64,000 nt of DNA from Gelatiniphilus marinus (GTDB taxonomy: Bacteria; Bacteroidota; Bacteroidia; Flavobacteriales; Flavobacteriaceae). Positions 43,370-50,978 of this stretch are shown here, one piece after another (the stretch's first letter is position 1; each line of letters starts with the position of its first letter). A model generated the notes under the pieces. The model saw only the letters and a program-made list of their open reading frames with translations. It was not told the DNA's origin and ran no database searches. The stretch lies in the NCBI RefSeq assembly GCF_042678305.1, contig NZ_JBHUDT010000005.1, one strand, 5' to 3'. The position numbers and the translations under genes were made by a program.

Positions 43370-45136
43370 TTATGTTAATAATGTAAATAGTTTTGTTAAA
43401 CTCTGTACATCCAATCCAACAGATTTTTGTAATTCATTGATACTGCCGTGTTCAACAAAAACATCGGGGATTCCTAAAACCTTTACATTGTTTTTATAGT
43501 TGTTAGCCGCGGCAAATTCTAAAATAGCAGAACCAAAACCGCCAATAGCCGAAGCGTCTTCAATGGTTATTAGCGTGCTATAGGTTTTAAAAATTGTGTG
43601 TAACAGTTGTTGGTCTAGAGGTTTTAAAAAGCGCATGTCATAATGGGAGATGGCGGCATTATTACAGCATAGATCAATAGCTTCGGATGCGTTTTTAGCC
43701 ATATTTCCTATGCTTAAAACGGCGAGTTTATTTCCTTTTTTAAGTTGTATGCCTTTACCAATTTCAATTTTAAAAAAAGGTTGTTTCCAATCCATTGTAA
43801 CGCCGCGTCCGCGAGGATAACGAATTGCAATAGGCTGCTGTAAACCCAATTGGGCGGTGTACATAATGTTTCGTAAGTCAACTTCGTTTCTTGGTGCAAA
43901 AATAACTAGGTTGGGAATGCATCTTAAATACGATAAATCGAAAACCCCATGATGCGTAGCGCCATCTTCTCCAACCAAGCCCGCCCGATCTAAACAAAAA
44001 ACAACAGGTAATTTTTGTAAGGCCACATCGTGTATTATTTGGTCGTAAGCTCGCTGTAAAAAAGTAGAGTAAATATTGCAAAACGGAATTAACCCTTGTG
44101 TTGCCATACCTGCTGCAAGTGTTACGGCATGTTGTTCGGCAATACCAACATCGAAAGCGCGGTCCGGAATTTCGTTCATCATATATTTTAAAGAGCTTCC
44201 TGTAGGCATAGCGGGTGTAATGCCCACAATGTTTTTATTTGTTTTTGCAAGTTCCACAATGGTGTGCCCAAAAACATCTTGGTATTTTGGTGCTTGTCCT
44301 GTAGAGGCTGGTTTGGTAATTAATTCTCCGGTGGTGGCATTAAACTTTCCGGGAGCATGGTATTTTACTTGATCTTCTTCGGCTTGTTTTAAGCCTTTGC
44401 CTTTAGTGGTAATTACATGTAAAAACTTGGGGCCTTTTACGGTTTTTAATCGTTTTAATTCTAAGATAATCGCATTAATATCATGGCCATTTATGGGGCC
44501 TGAATAATCAAAATTTAAGGCTTCAAAAATATTGTCTTGTTTTTGTGTGCCTTTTTTAACGTTTGTTAAATACATTTTTAAAGCCCCAACGCTCGGGTCT
44601 ATTCCAATGGCGTTATCATTTAAAATAACGAGTAAGTTGGCATTGGTAACTCCGGCGTGGTTTAAACCTTCAAAAGCCATTCCGCTGGCAATACTAGCAT
44701 CGCCAATAATTGCGATATGGTGTTTGTTTTCGCCTTTTAGTTGCGAGGCAATAGCCATACCCAAAGCTGCCGAAATAGATGTTGAGGCATGCCCAACACC
44801 AAAGGTATCGAATTCGCTTTCGTCGCGATTAGGGAAACCGCTAATGCCTCCAAACTGCCGGTTGGAATTAAAAACAGCTTTTCTACCCGTTAGTATTTTA
44901 TGGCCGTAAGCTTGATGGCCAACATCCCAAATAAGTTGATCTTCGGGCGTGTTAAACACATAATGCAATGCTATGGTAAGCTCTACTACGCCTAAACTTG
45001 CCCCTAGGTGACCTTCTTTGGTAGCAACAATATTAATGATAAACTCGCGTAATTCTCGGGCAAGTTGAGGTAAGTCTTTTTGTTTTAAAAGACGGAGTTC
45101 TTTTGGGGAGTTTATACTATTTAAAAAGCTGTTCAT
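43370..45136 (-). CDS. dxs: 1-deoxy-D-xylulose-5-phosphate synthase
   Basis: First enzyme of the methylerythritol phosphate isoprenoid pathway, thiamine diphosphate dependent. The 588-residue protein has LGASLGVVELTIALHYVF, DVGHQAYGHKILTGR, the cofactor motif GDASIASGMAFEGLNHAG (about residues 143-160) and DRAFDVGIAEQHAVTLAAG with the catalytic glutamate (about 328-345). It is a little shorter than E. coli Dxs (620). A TACATTTG box lies 7 nt before the start codon. It is divergent from tadA. Confidence 0.95.
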   Translation of the reverse strand: MNSFLNSINSPKELRLLKQKDLPQLARELREFIINIVATKEGHLGASLGVVELTIALHYVFNTPEDQLIWDVGHQAYGHKILTGRKAVFNSNRQFGGISGFPNRDESEFDTFGVGHASTSISAALGMAIASQLKGENKHHIAIIGDASIASGMAFEGLNHAGVTNANLLVILNDNAIGIDPSVGALKMYLTNVKKGTQKQDNIFEALNFDYSGPINGHDINAIILELKRLKTVKGPKFLHVITTKGKGLKQAEEDQVKYHAPGKFNATTGELITKPASTGQAPKYQDVFGHTIVELAKTNKNIVGITPAMPTGSSLKYMMNEIPDRAFDVGIAEQHAVTLAAGMATQGLIPFCNIYSTFLQRAYDQIIHDVALQKLPVVFCLDRAGLVGEDGATHHGVFDLSYLRCIPNLVIFAPRNEVDLRNIMYTAQLGLQQPIAIRYPRGRGVTMDWKQPFFKIEIGKGIQLKKGNKLAVLSIGNMAKNASEAIDLCCNNAAISHYDMRFLKPLDQQLLHTIFKTYSTLITIEDASAIGGFGSAILEFAAANNYKNNVKVLGIPDVFVEHGSINELQKSVGLDVQSLTKLFTLLT

Positions 45137-45143
45137 TGTTATA

Positions 45144-45151
45144 CAAATGTA
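45144..45151 (-). promoter_or_regulatory. Putative -7 box TACATTTG of dxs
   Basis: Matches TAnnTTTG, 7 nt before the start codon. Confidence 0.55.
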
Positions 45152-45186
45152 GTATTTGAAATTGATATTGGTATCATTTGAAATTG

Positions 45187-45194
45187 TATTTTTG
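45187..45194 (+). promoter_or_regulatory. Putative -7 box TATTTTTG of tadA
   Basis: Matches TAnnTTTG, 5 nt before ATG 45200. Confidence 0.55.
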
Positions 45195-45199
45195 CTTTT

Positions 45200-45649
45200 A
45201 TGTTACAACCGTTTGACGATACCTATTTTATGAAAAAAGCACTCCACGAAGCCGAAGCTGCTTTTCAAAAAGGCGAAATTCCTGTGGGTGCAGTAATTGT
45301 TATTGACAATAAAATTATTGCCCGCGGGCACAATCTTACCGAAACTTTAAACGATGTTACGGCCCATGCCGAAATGCAGGCCATAACCGCCGCCGCTAAT
45401 TTTTTAGGTGGCAAATATTTACAGAAATGTATCTTGTACGTAACCTTAGAGCCTTGCCAAATGTGTGCCGGGGCTTTGTATTGGAGCCAGATTTCTAATA
45501 TTGTTTATGGAGCCAGAGATAACGAGCGTGGTTGTATTAATTTAAAAACCAAATTGCACCCAAAAACCACTATTAAAGGCGGTATTTTAGCAGATGAAGC
45601 TTCAGCGCTTTTAAAACGGTTTTTTATTGAAAAACGGAATTTGAACTGA
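45200..45649 (+). CDS. tadA: tRNA-specific adenosine deaminase
   Basis: Converts A34 to inosine in tRNA-Arg. The 149-residue zinc-dependent deaminase has the HAE motif in TAHAEMQAI (about residues 56-64) and PCQMCAGAL (about residues 86-94) as zinc ligands, with the RGHNLTE region before them. The family also contains guanine and cytosine deaminases, but this compact form is TadA in Bacteroidota. It is divergent from dxs with only 63 nt between the start codons. Confidence 0.93.
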   Translation: MLQPFDDTYFMKKALHEAEAAFQKGEIPVGAVIVIDNKIIARGHNLTETLNDVTAHAEMQAITAAANFLGGKYLQKCILYVTLEPCQMCAGALYWSQISNIVYGARDNERGCINLKTKLHPKTTIKGGILADEASALLKRFFIEKRNLN

Positions 45650-45830
45650 CTTTCCCCACCCTCTAACGATAGTTATCGGGGCAGAAGGAAACAAGTAGTG
45701 AAATATTTATATTCATGAGTTCAATATTTTAAAATAGGAAAAGCGAATAAGTACGACAGCCCGTGCTGAGTGAATTTAATGGTTGTGGCAAAACCTAAAT
45801 AAAAATATTTTTTATAAGATTTTTGCTCCT

Positions 45831-47090
45831 TTACTTTACAACAATGATATCGTTAATATTGGTGGTGTACCGTGGCGATAAACGTTCTTGGCGCATTTTC
45901 CAGGTGCGTTTTAAATCTTGGTTTGCTATTTTAATTTTGTAATCGCCGTACTTGGTGTTAAGTCCGTCTATAGCCTGCATTAAATATTTATGTTTTGGGT
46001 TTTCGTGCTCGAACATATTTAGCTGGAAATTATTGGTTGGCACCAAGCCAGATACAATAACGCCGGCGCGTTTGTATTTAATGCCTTTTTTAAAAATGGA
46101 GGCTACCGCTTTTACGGCGTGGTTACTAATAATTAACGAGGAGTTTGTGGGGTATGGCAAATTGATTGCAATGCTACCTCTGTGCTGCTCTAGGTTTTTT
46201 TTATGCCTGTCGCTACTTAATAAAACGATAATAACGTGGCAGCTGGAACCTTGTTTGCGCAATTTTTCGGCACAACTTGTGGCAAAGGTTGAGGTGCGTT
46301 CTTTTATATAATTGAGGTCGCTGTACGTATAATCGAAACTACGTGTGGTTGCTATGGCGCGTTTGGTTTTAATTTCGTCCAATTGCAGTGTGGGAATACC
46401 TTGTAAATCGCGTTTTAAACGAGACTCGGTTACCGAGAAATTTTTACGCACCCAAGCATCTGAAAGTTGCGTGAAATCGAAAGCTGTTTTACAGTTTTTA
46501 AGTTTTAGGCGTTTGGTTAAACCGCGACCTATGCCCCAGACATCTTCAATTTTTATCCATTTTAGGGCTTTTATGCGTTTTTCTTCGGTATCAATAACAT
46601 AAACACCGTTTGTTTGTTTCGGGAATTTACGCGCTACTTTATTGGCCACCTTACTTAGTGCTTTGGTTGGGGCAATGCCTACGCAGGTTGGAATGCCGGT
46701 CCATTTTAGAATCCGATTTCTGATTTTATTTCCGTAGTCATCGTAATTATAATCGGCTTTAAAATTTTTAAATTCTAAAAACGATTCGTCTATGCTGTAC
46801 AATTCTACATCGGGTGTAAATTGGTTTAAAATAGACATAACACGACTACTCATATCGCCGTACAGCGGGTAGTTTGATGATAGCACAGTTATGCCATTGG
46901 TTTTACAAAAGGCGTCCCATTTAAAAATAGGTGCGCCCATGGGCAAACCAATAGCTTTAGCTTCGTCGCTTCGTGAGATAACACAACCATCGTTATTGGA
47001 GAGAATAGCGACTGGTTTTCCTTGTAAATTAGGGTTAAAAACACGTTCGCAAGAGGCATAGAAATTATTACAATCTACGAGTGCAAACAT
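45831..47090 (-). CDS. umuC: Y-family DNA polymerase V catalytic subunit UmuC-like
   Basis: Error-prone translesion polymerase. The 419-residue protein has the palm motifs FALVDCNNFYASCERVF at the N-terminus and YSIDESFLEF near residue 98, the AILSNNDGCVISRS segment, an HhH region (WIKIEDVWGIGRGLTKRLK, about 172-191) and a little-finger domain after about residue 235. The LexA-like umuD partner that usually precedes it is not adjacent here; upstream is the divergent bioF promoter. A TATCTTTG box lies 5 nt before the start. Confidence 0.93.
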   Translation of the reverse strand: MFALVDCNNFYASCERVFNPNLQGKPVAILSNNDGCVISRSDEAKAIGLPMGAPIFKWDAFCKTNGITVLSSNYPLYGDMSSRVMSILNQFTPDVELYSIDESFLEFKNFKADYNYDDYGNKIRNRILKWTGIPTCVGIAPTKALSKVANKVARKFPKQTNGVYVIDTEEKRIKALKWIKIEDVWGIGRGLTKRLKLKNCKTAFDFTQLSDAWVRKNFSVTESRLKRDLQGIPTLQLDEIKTKRAIATTRSFDYTYSDLNYIKERTSTFATSCAEKLRKQGSSCHVIIVLLSSDRHKKNLEQHRGSIAINLPYPTNSSLIISNHAVKAVASIFKKGIKYKRAGVIVSGLVPTNNFQLNMFEHENPKHKYLMQAIDGLNTKYGDYKIKIANQDLKRTWKMRQERLSPRYTTNINDIIVVK

Positions 47091-47095
47091 AATTG

Positions 47096-47103
47096 CAAAG
47101 ATA
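47096..47103 (-). promoter_or_regulatory. Putative -7 box TATCTTTG of umuC
   Basis: Matches TAnnTTTG on minus, 5 nt before the start codon. No obvious SOS (LexA) box was recognised. Confidence 0.5.
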
Positions 47104-47146
47104 AAGGAAAAGTAGTTTTTGGGTTTAGGTTTTTTAGTTAAAGTTG

Positions 47147-47179
47147 AGACCTGTTAGGTTTTAAAAACCTGACAGGTCT
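47147..47179. repeat. 33-nt dispersed palindrome, family A, copy 2
   Basis: Arms AGACCTGTTAGGTTTT and AAAACCTGACAGGTCT. It sits between the umuC and bioF promoters, immediately upstream of the bioF -7 box. Confidence 0.78.
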
Positions 47180-47182
47180 TCG

Positions 47183-47190
47183 TATCTTTG
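47183..47190 (+). promoter_or_regulatory. Putative -7 box TATCTTTG of bioF
   Basis: Matches TAnnTTTG and lies 4 nt before ATG 47195, so the biotin mRNA would begin at or near the start codon. Confidence 0.55.
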
Positions 47191-47194
47191 GCAA

Positions 47195-48331
47195 ATGCTA
47201 CCCAAAAAACTACAAGAAAAATTAGAAGAACGCAAAGCGAATAATGCCTTACGTAAACTTGATTTGCAAAATGGTTTAATAGATTTTTCATCAAACGATT
47301 ATTTAGGGTTTGCCAAATCTGAATCTATTTTTAACACCACGCACGAGTTTTTAATCGGGCATAATATTAAACAAAACGGATCGACAGGTTCACGTTTACT
47401 TTCTGGAAATCATACATTTTATAACATTATAGAAACCATTATAGCCGATTTTCATAATAACGAATCGGCACTAATTTTTAACTCGGGTTACGATGCCAAT
47501 ATAGGCTTTTTTAGCTGTGTGCCGCAACGTGATGATATTATTTTGTACGACGAATATATACATGCTTCAATTCGCGATGGCATTAAACTTTCCAATGCAA
47601 AAGCTTATAAGTTTATGCATAATAATTTAGAAGCGTTAGATGAGATGCTGAAACGAATTCAACATAAAGGCGACACTTATATTGTTACAGAATCTGTATT
47701 CTCCATGGATGGCGACTCGCCAGATTTGGCTACAATATGCCAAATAAGCAAAAAACACAATGCCTTTTTAGTGGTTGATGAAGCGCATGCTATTGGTGTT
47801 TTTGGGGCATACGGAACTGGTTTAATTCAGCAATTAAATCTAGAAAAATACGTTTTTGCGCGTTTAGTTACTTTTGGGAAAGCCATGGGTTGCCACGGCG
47901 CCGCTATTTTAGGAAACGCTGTTTTAAAACAATATTTAGTAAATTTTGCACGCAGTTTTATTTATACAACCGCATTATCGCCGCATAGTTTAGCGACTAT
48001 TCATTCAGCTTATAGTGAGTTAATTGCAACAGAAAACATAAAAAAATTACATCAAAATATTCAATATTTTAAAGCTGAAATCATTGAAAAAAATCTTCAA
48101 AAGCATTTTATTAAAAGTGATTCTGCTATACATTGCTGCATCGTTTCTGGTAACGAAAAAGTAAAATTAATGGCTAAAAAACTTCAAGAAAACGGCTTTA
48201 ATGTAAAACCCATTTTATCGCCAACAGTTGCAAAAGGCGAAGAGCGTTTGCGCTTTTGTTTGCATAGTGATAATTCAGAAAGCGATATATCGAAAGTATT
48301 ACAACTCTTAACTACATTTGTAAATATATGA
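47195..48331 (+). CDS. bioF: 8-amino-7-oxononanoate synthase
   Basis: Condenses pimeloyl thioester and alanine in biotin synthesis; PLP dependent. The 378-residue protein has LIDFSSNDYLGFA (about residue 28), GSTGSRLLSGN (about 66), VVDEAHAIGVFGAYGTG (about 195) and the PLP lysine in VTFGKAMGCHGAAIL (about residue 230). Length is normal. The 4-nt ATGA overlap with the DUF2007 gene and that gene's overlap with bioD show a tightly coupled operon. Confidence 0.93.
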   Translation: MLPKKLQEKLEERKANNALRKLDLQNGLIDFSSNDYLGFAKSESIFNTTHEFLIGHNIKQNGSTGSRLLSGNHTFYNIIETIIADFHNNESALIFNSGYDANIGFFSCVPQRDDIILYDEYIHASIRDGIKLSNAKAYKFMHNNLEALDEMLKRIQHKGDTYIVTESVFSMDGDSPDLATICQISKKHNAFLVVDEAHAIGVFGAYGTGLIQQLNLEKYVFARLVTFGKAMGCHGAAILGNAVLKQYLVNFARSFIYTTALSPHSLATIHSAYSELIATENIKKLHQNIQYFKAEIIEKNLQKHFIKSDSAIHCCIVSGNEKVKLMAKKLQENGFNVKPILSPTVAKGEERLRFCLHSDNSESDISKVLQLLTTFVNI

Positions 48332-48741
48332 GCGACACCTTTAAAACCATAGCCAGATTTCAGTATTCGGCTGAAGCCCAAATTATAAAAGGGCGATTAG
48401 AGGCCGAAGGTATTCAAGTTTTTCTATCGGATAATTTAACAATAGATACCGACCCTCTGGTAAGTAATGCCATTGGTGGCGTTAAATTAAAAGTATTATC
48501 AAATGATGTTTTAGAAGCAGAAGATATTTTAAAATCTATTAAAAAATATTCTACTGATGATGATGGAGATGCCATAAACTGCCCGAATTGTAAAAGTGAA
48601 AAAATAGAACTGTTTTCTACAATAAAAGACTTCAAATCCTTTTTTGCTTTTATCTTTGGATTCCTTTTCGGAACGCTGCCTTTGCATGCAAAACATAAAT
48701 ATAAATGTGAAGATTGTAAAACAGAATTCGATTTAAAATGA
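48328..48741 (+). CDS. DUF2007 and zinc-ribbon membrane protein, function unknown
   Basis: A 137-residue protein. The N-terminal about 70 residues (FKTIARFQYSAEAQIIKGRLEAEGI) are a DUF2007 (putative signal transducing) domain, followed by CPNC and, after one hydrophobic helix (about 108-125, FFAFIFGFLFGTLPLH), CEDCKTEF. The four cysteines make a split zinc ribbon. Translation is coupled on both sides (ATGA overlaps with bioF and bioD), so it is made together with biotin enzymes. I know of no assigned role in that pathway. Confidence 0.85.
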   Translation: MSDTFKTIARFQYSAEAQIIKGRLEAEGIQVFLSDNLTIDTDPLVSNAIGGVKLKVLSNDVLEAEDILKSIKKYSTDDDGDAINCPNCKSEKIELFSTIKDFKSFFAFIFGFLFGTLPLHAKHKYKCEDCKTEFDLK

Positions 48742-49346
48742 AAACATATTTTATCACAGGAATTTCAACCGATGTTGGCAAAACCATAGCATCGGCCATA
48801 ATTACCGAAGCTTTACAAGCCGATTACTGGAAACCTGTGCAAGCAGGCGAATTAGATAATTGCGATACCAAAAAAGTAGAACGATTGGTTTCAAATTCTA
48901 AATCAAAATTTCATCCAAACAGTTATGCATTGCAAACGCCCATGAGTCCGCATGCCGCAGCAGAGATTGATGATATTACCATTGATATTAAAAAAATTAA
49001 AGCACCGCAAACAAACAACCATTTAGTTATTGAAGGTGCCGGCGGATTGTTTGTGCCATTAAACGACACACAAACCATTTTCGATTTAATTAAGCCTAAT
49101 TACAAAGTTATTGTGGTTTCAAGGCATTATTTAGGAAGTATAAATCACACGCTTTTAACCATTAATACTTTAAAAGAAAAAGGCTTTAACGTTTCACTGG
49201 TTTTTAGTGGAAACGAACACAAATCAACAGAGAGCATCATTAAAAAAATGACAAACATCCCCATTATTGGGCGTATTGACGAAGAACCTTATTTTGATAA
49301 AAATGTGGTAAAAGAATATGCTGAATTGTTTAAAGATAATTTGTAA
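48738..49346 (+). CDS. bioD: ATP-dependent dethiobiotin synthetase
   Basis: Closes the ureido ring of dethiobiotin from diaminopelargonate, CO2 and ATP. The 202-residue protein has the Walker A FITGISTDVGKT (residues 5-16), a WKPVQAGELDN segment (Lys near residue 32) and LVIEGAGGLFVPL near residues 95-107. It overlaps the DUF2007 gene by 4 nt. The bioA gene follows after 97 nt that contain one palindromic repeat. Confidence 0.95.
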   Translation: MKTYFITGISTDVGKTIASAIITEALQADYWKPVQAGELDNCDTKKVERLVSNSKSKFHPNSYALQTPMSPHAAAEIDDITIDIKKIKAPQTNNHLVIEGAGGLFVPLNDTQTIFDLIKPNYKVIVVSRHYLGSINHTLLTINTLKEKGFNVSLVFSGNEHKSTESIIKKMTNIPIIGRIDEEPYFDKNVVKEYAELFKDNL

Positions 49347-49351
49347 CTGTC

Positions 49352-49371
49352 ATTCCTGCGAAAGCAGGAAC
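49352..49371. repeat. GAAA-loop palindrome family B, copy after bioD
   Basis: Arms ATTCCTGC and GCAGGAA around GAAA, 6 nt after the bioD stop and inside the bio gene row. Confidence 0.78.
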
Positions 49372-49443
49372 CCACAGTGCAACTAAAAGTTTAAAAACAG
49401 ATTCCCTCCATAGTTTATCTAGAGCGGTAGCCGAAAGGCGAGA

Positions 49444-50721
49444 ATGAAAAAAAATATGACACTCGAAGAACGCGATAAAAAACACCTGTGGCACCCCTTA
49501 ACACAGCACAAACTACACCCAGAAACCATTGCCATAACCAAAGCAAAAGGCTGTGTTTTAACCGATGAAGATGGTAACGAATACATCGATGCCATTGCCT
49601 CGTGGTACACCTGCATGTATGGACATTGCAACGATTATATAACGAGTTGTGTTTCGGCACAAATGCAACAATTAGATCAAGTGGTGTTTAGCGGATTTAC
49701 GCACGAACCTGCCATAAAACTATCTGAAGCACTTATTAAAATACTTCCAGAAAATCAAAATAAAATTTTTTTTAGCGACAACGGTTCAACTTCCGTTGAA
49801 ATAGGTATTAAAATGGCATTGCAGTATCATTTTAATAAAGGCGAAAAACGAGATACCTTAATTGCTTTTGAAGACGGCTTCCACGGCGATACCTTTGGCG
49901 CGATGAGTGTTTCGGGGCTATCGGTTTACAATGGGCCTTTTGAGGATTTCTCTTTAAACGTAAAACGCATTCCCGTTCCCAACGGTAAAAATCACGATGC
50001 CATTTTAAGCACATTACAAGACATCGTTTCAAACAATAAAGTCGCAGGTTTTGTTTACGAGCCTTTGGTACAAGGTGCCGCCGCCATGAAAATGCACAAC
50101 GCCGAAGGTTTAAATAAAATCCTAAACTTCTGTAAAAATCACAACATCATTACCGTTGCCGACGAAGTGATGACGGGTTTTGGTAAAACAGGTAAACATT
50201 TTGCATCGCTTTACATGGCAACCAAACCCGATATTATCTGTTTAAGCAAAGCCTTAACTGGCGGTTTGTTGCCCATGGCACTCACCACATGTTCGCAAAA
50301 AATATACGATGCTTTTTATAGCGATGATATTGGCAAAGGCCTGTTCCACGGGCATACCTATTCTGCAAACCCGCTGGCTTGCACCGCAGCTTTGGCGAGT
50401 TTAGAATTGTTGCAATCTGATGCTATTCAAAACAATATTAAAACCATTATCGCATCGCATAAAGCATTTGGCAATCGCATAAAAACACATCCTAAAGTAA
50501 AATCAACACGACAATTAGGCGTTATTTTTGCGCTCGATTTAGATGTAAAAATGGAGCGCTACGGCAATTTACGAGACAAATTATTTACGTTTTTTATGGA
50601 TAATGGCGTTTTTCTTCGTCCGTTAGGCAGCACCATTTACATACAAGCACCCTACGTAATCACCCAAAAACAGCTAGAAAAAGTGTATCAAGTTATTGAG
50701 GATGCTTTAAAAATTATTTAG
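49444..50721 (+). CDS. bioA: Adenosylmethionine--8-amino-7-oxononanoate transaminase
   Basis: Makes 7,8-diaminopelargonate with S-adenosylmethionine as amino donor; PLP dependent class III aminotransferase. The 425-residue protein has HLWHPLTQHKLHP at the N-terminus, DAIASWYTCMYGHCN, FFSDNGSTSVEIGIKMALQYH (about residue 103), VADEVMTGFGKTG (about 238) and the PLP lysine in IICLSKALTGG (about residue 275). ATG 49456 (MTLEERDKKHLW) is an equally good start. The stop codon touches a dispersed repeat that begins at 50721. Confidence 0.95.
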   Translation: MKKNMTLEERDKKHLWHPLTQHKLHPETIAITKAKGCVLTDEDGNEYIDAIASWYTCMYGHCNDYITSCVSAQMQQLDQVVFSGFTHEPAIKLSEALIKILPENQNKIFFSDNGSTSVEIGIKMALQYHFNKGEKRDTLIAFEDGFHGDTFGAMSVSGLSVYNGPFEDFSLNVKRIPVPNGKNHDAILSTLQDIVSNNKVAGFVYEPLVQGAAAMKMHNAEGLNKILNFCKNHNIITVADEVMTGFGKTGKHFASLYMATKPDIICLSKALTGGLLPMALTTCSQKIYDAFYSDDIGKGLFHGHTYSANPLACTAALASLELLQSDAIQNNIKTIIASHKAFGNRIKTHPKVKSTRQLGVIFALDLDVKMERYGNLRDKLFTFFMDNGVFLRPLGSTIYIQAPYVITQKQLEKVYQVIEDALKII

Positions 50722-50802
50722 GGCGTTACCCAAAAGGGTCGGGCTTTCCGCTATATCTTTTTCTCGTGCCTCAAAAAAGGATGCCGCTGCAATCCCTAAC
50801 GC
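50721..50802 (+). repeat. Dispersed repeat family C, copy 1 (plus orientation)
   Basis: Starts GGGCGTTACCC with a short palindrome and GGGTCGGGCTTTCC, and ends GCTGCAATCCCTAACGC. The same ends occur in reverse orientation at 54468-54562, with a different middle. Confidence 0.8.
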
Positions 50803-50978
50803 ATTAATCCGCCAACACCAGTAACAAACCAAAGCATCCACTTATTTGTAAGATTGGTCGTAGCTTTAAATTGTAAACGGTATAAACAAAAAATCAACGG
50901 TAACTGTTTTTATAATTCTTATATTCAGATGTTGTTATAAAACACACATAAGTATTACTTTTACCAAAACAAAAAACC

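Noticed and set aside
43714..44909. Several long plus- and minus-strand frames over dxs (for example 44532-44909, 125 codons)
   Set aside because: They lie opposite or in alternative frames of the clearly coding dxs gene, have no recognisable domain and lack independent promoters.
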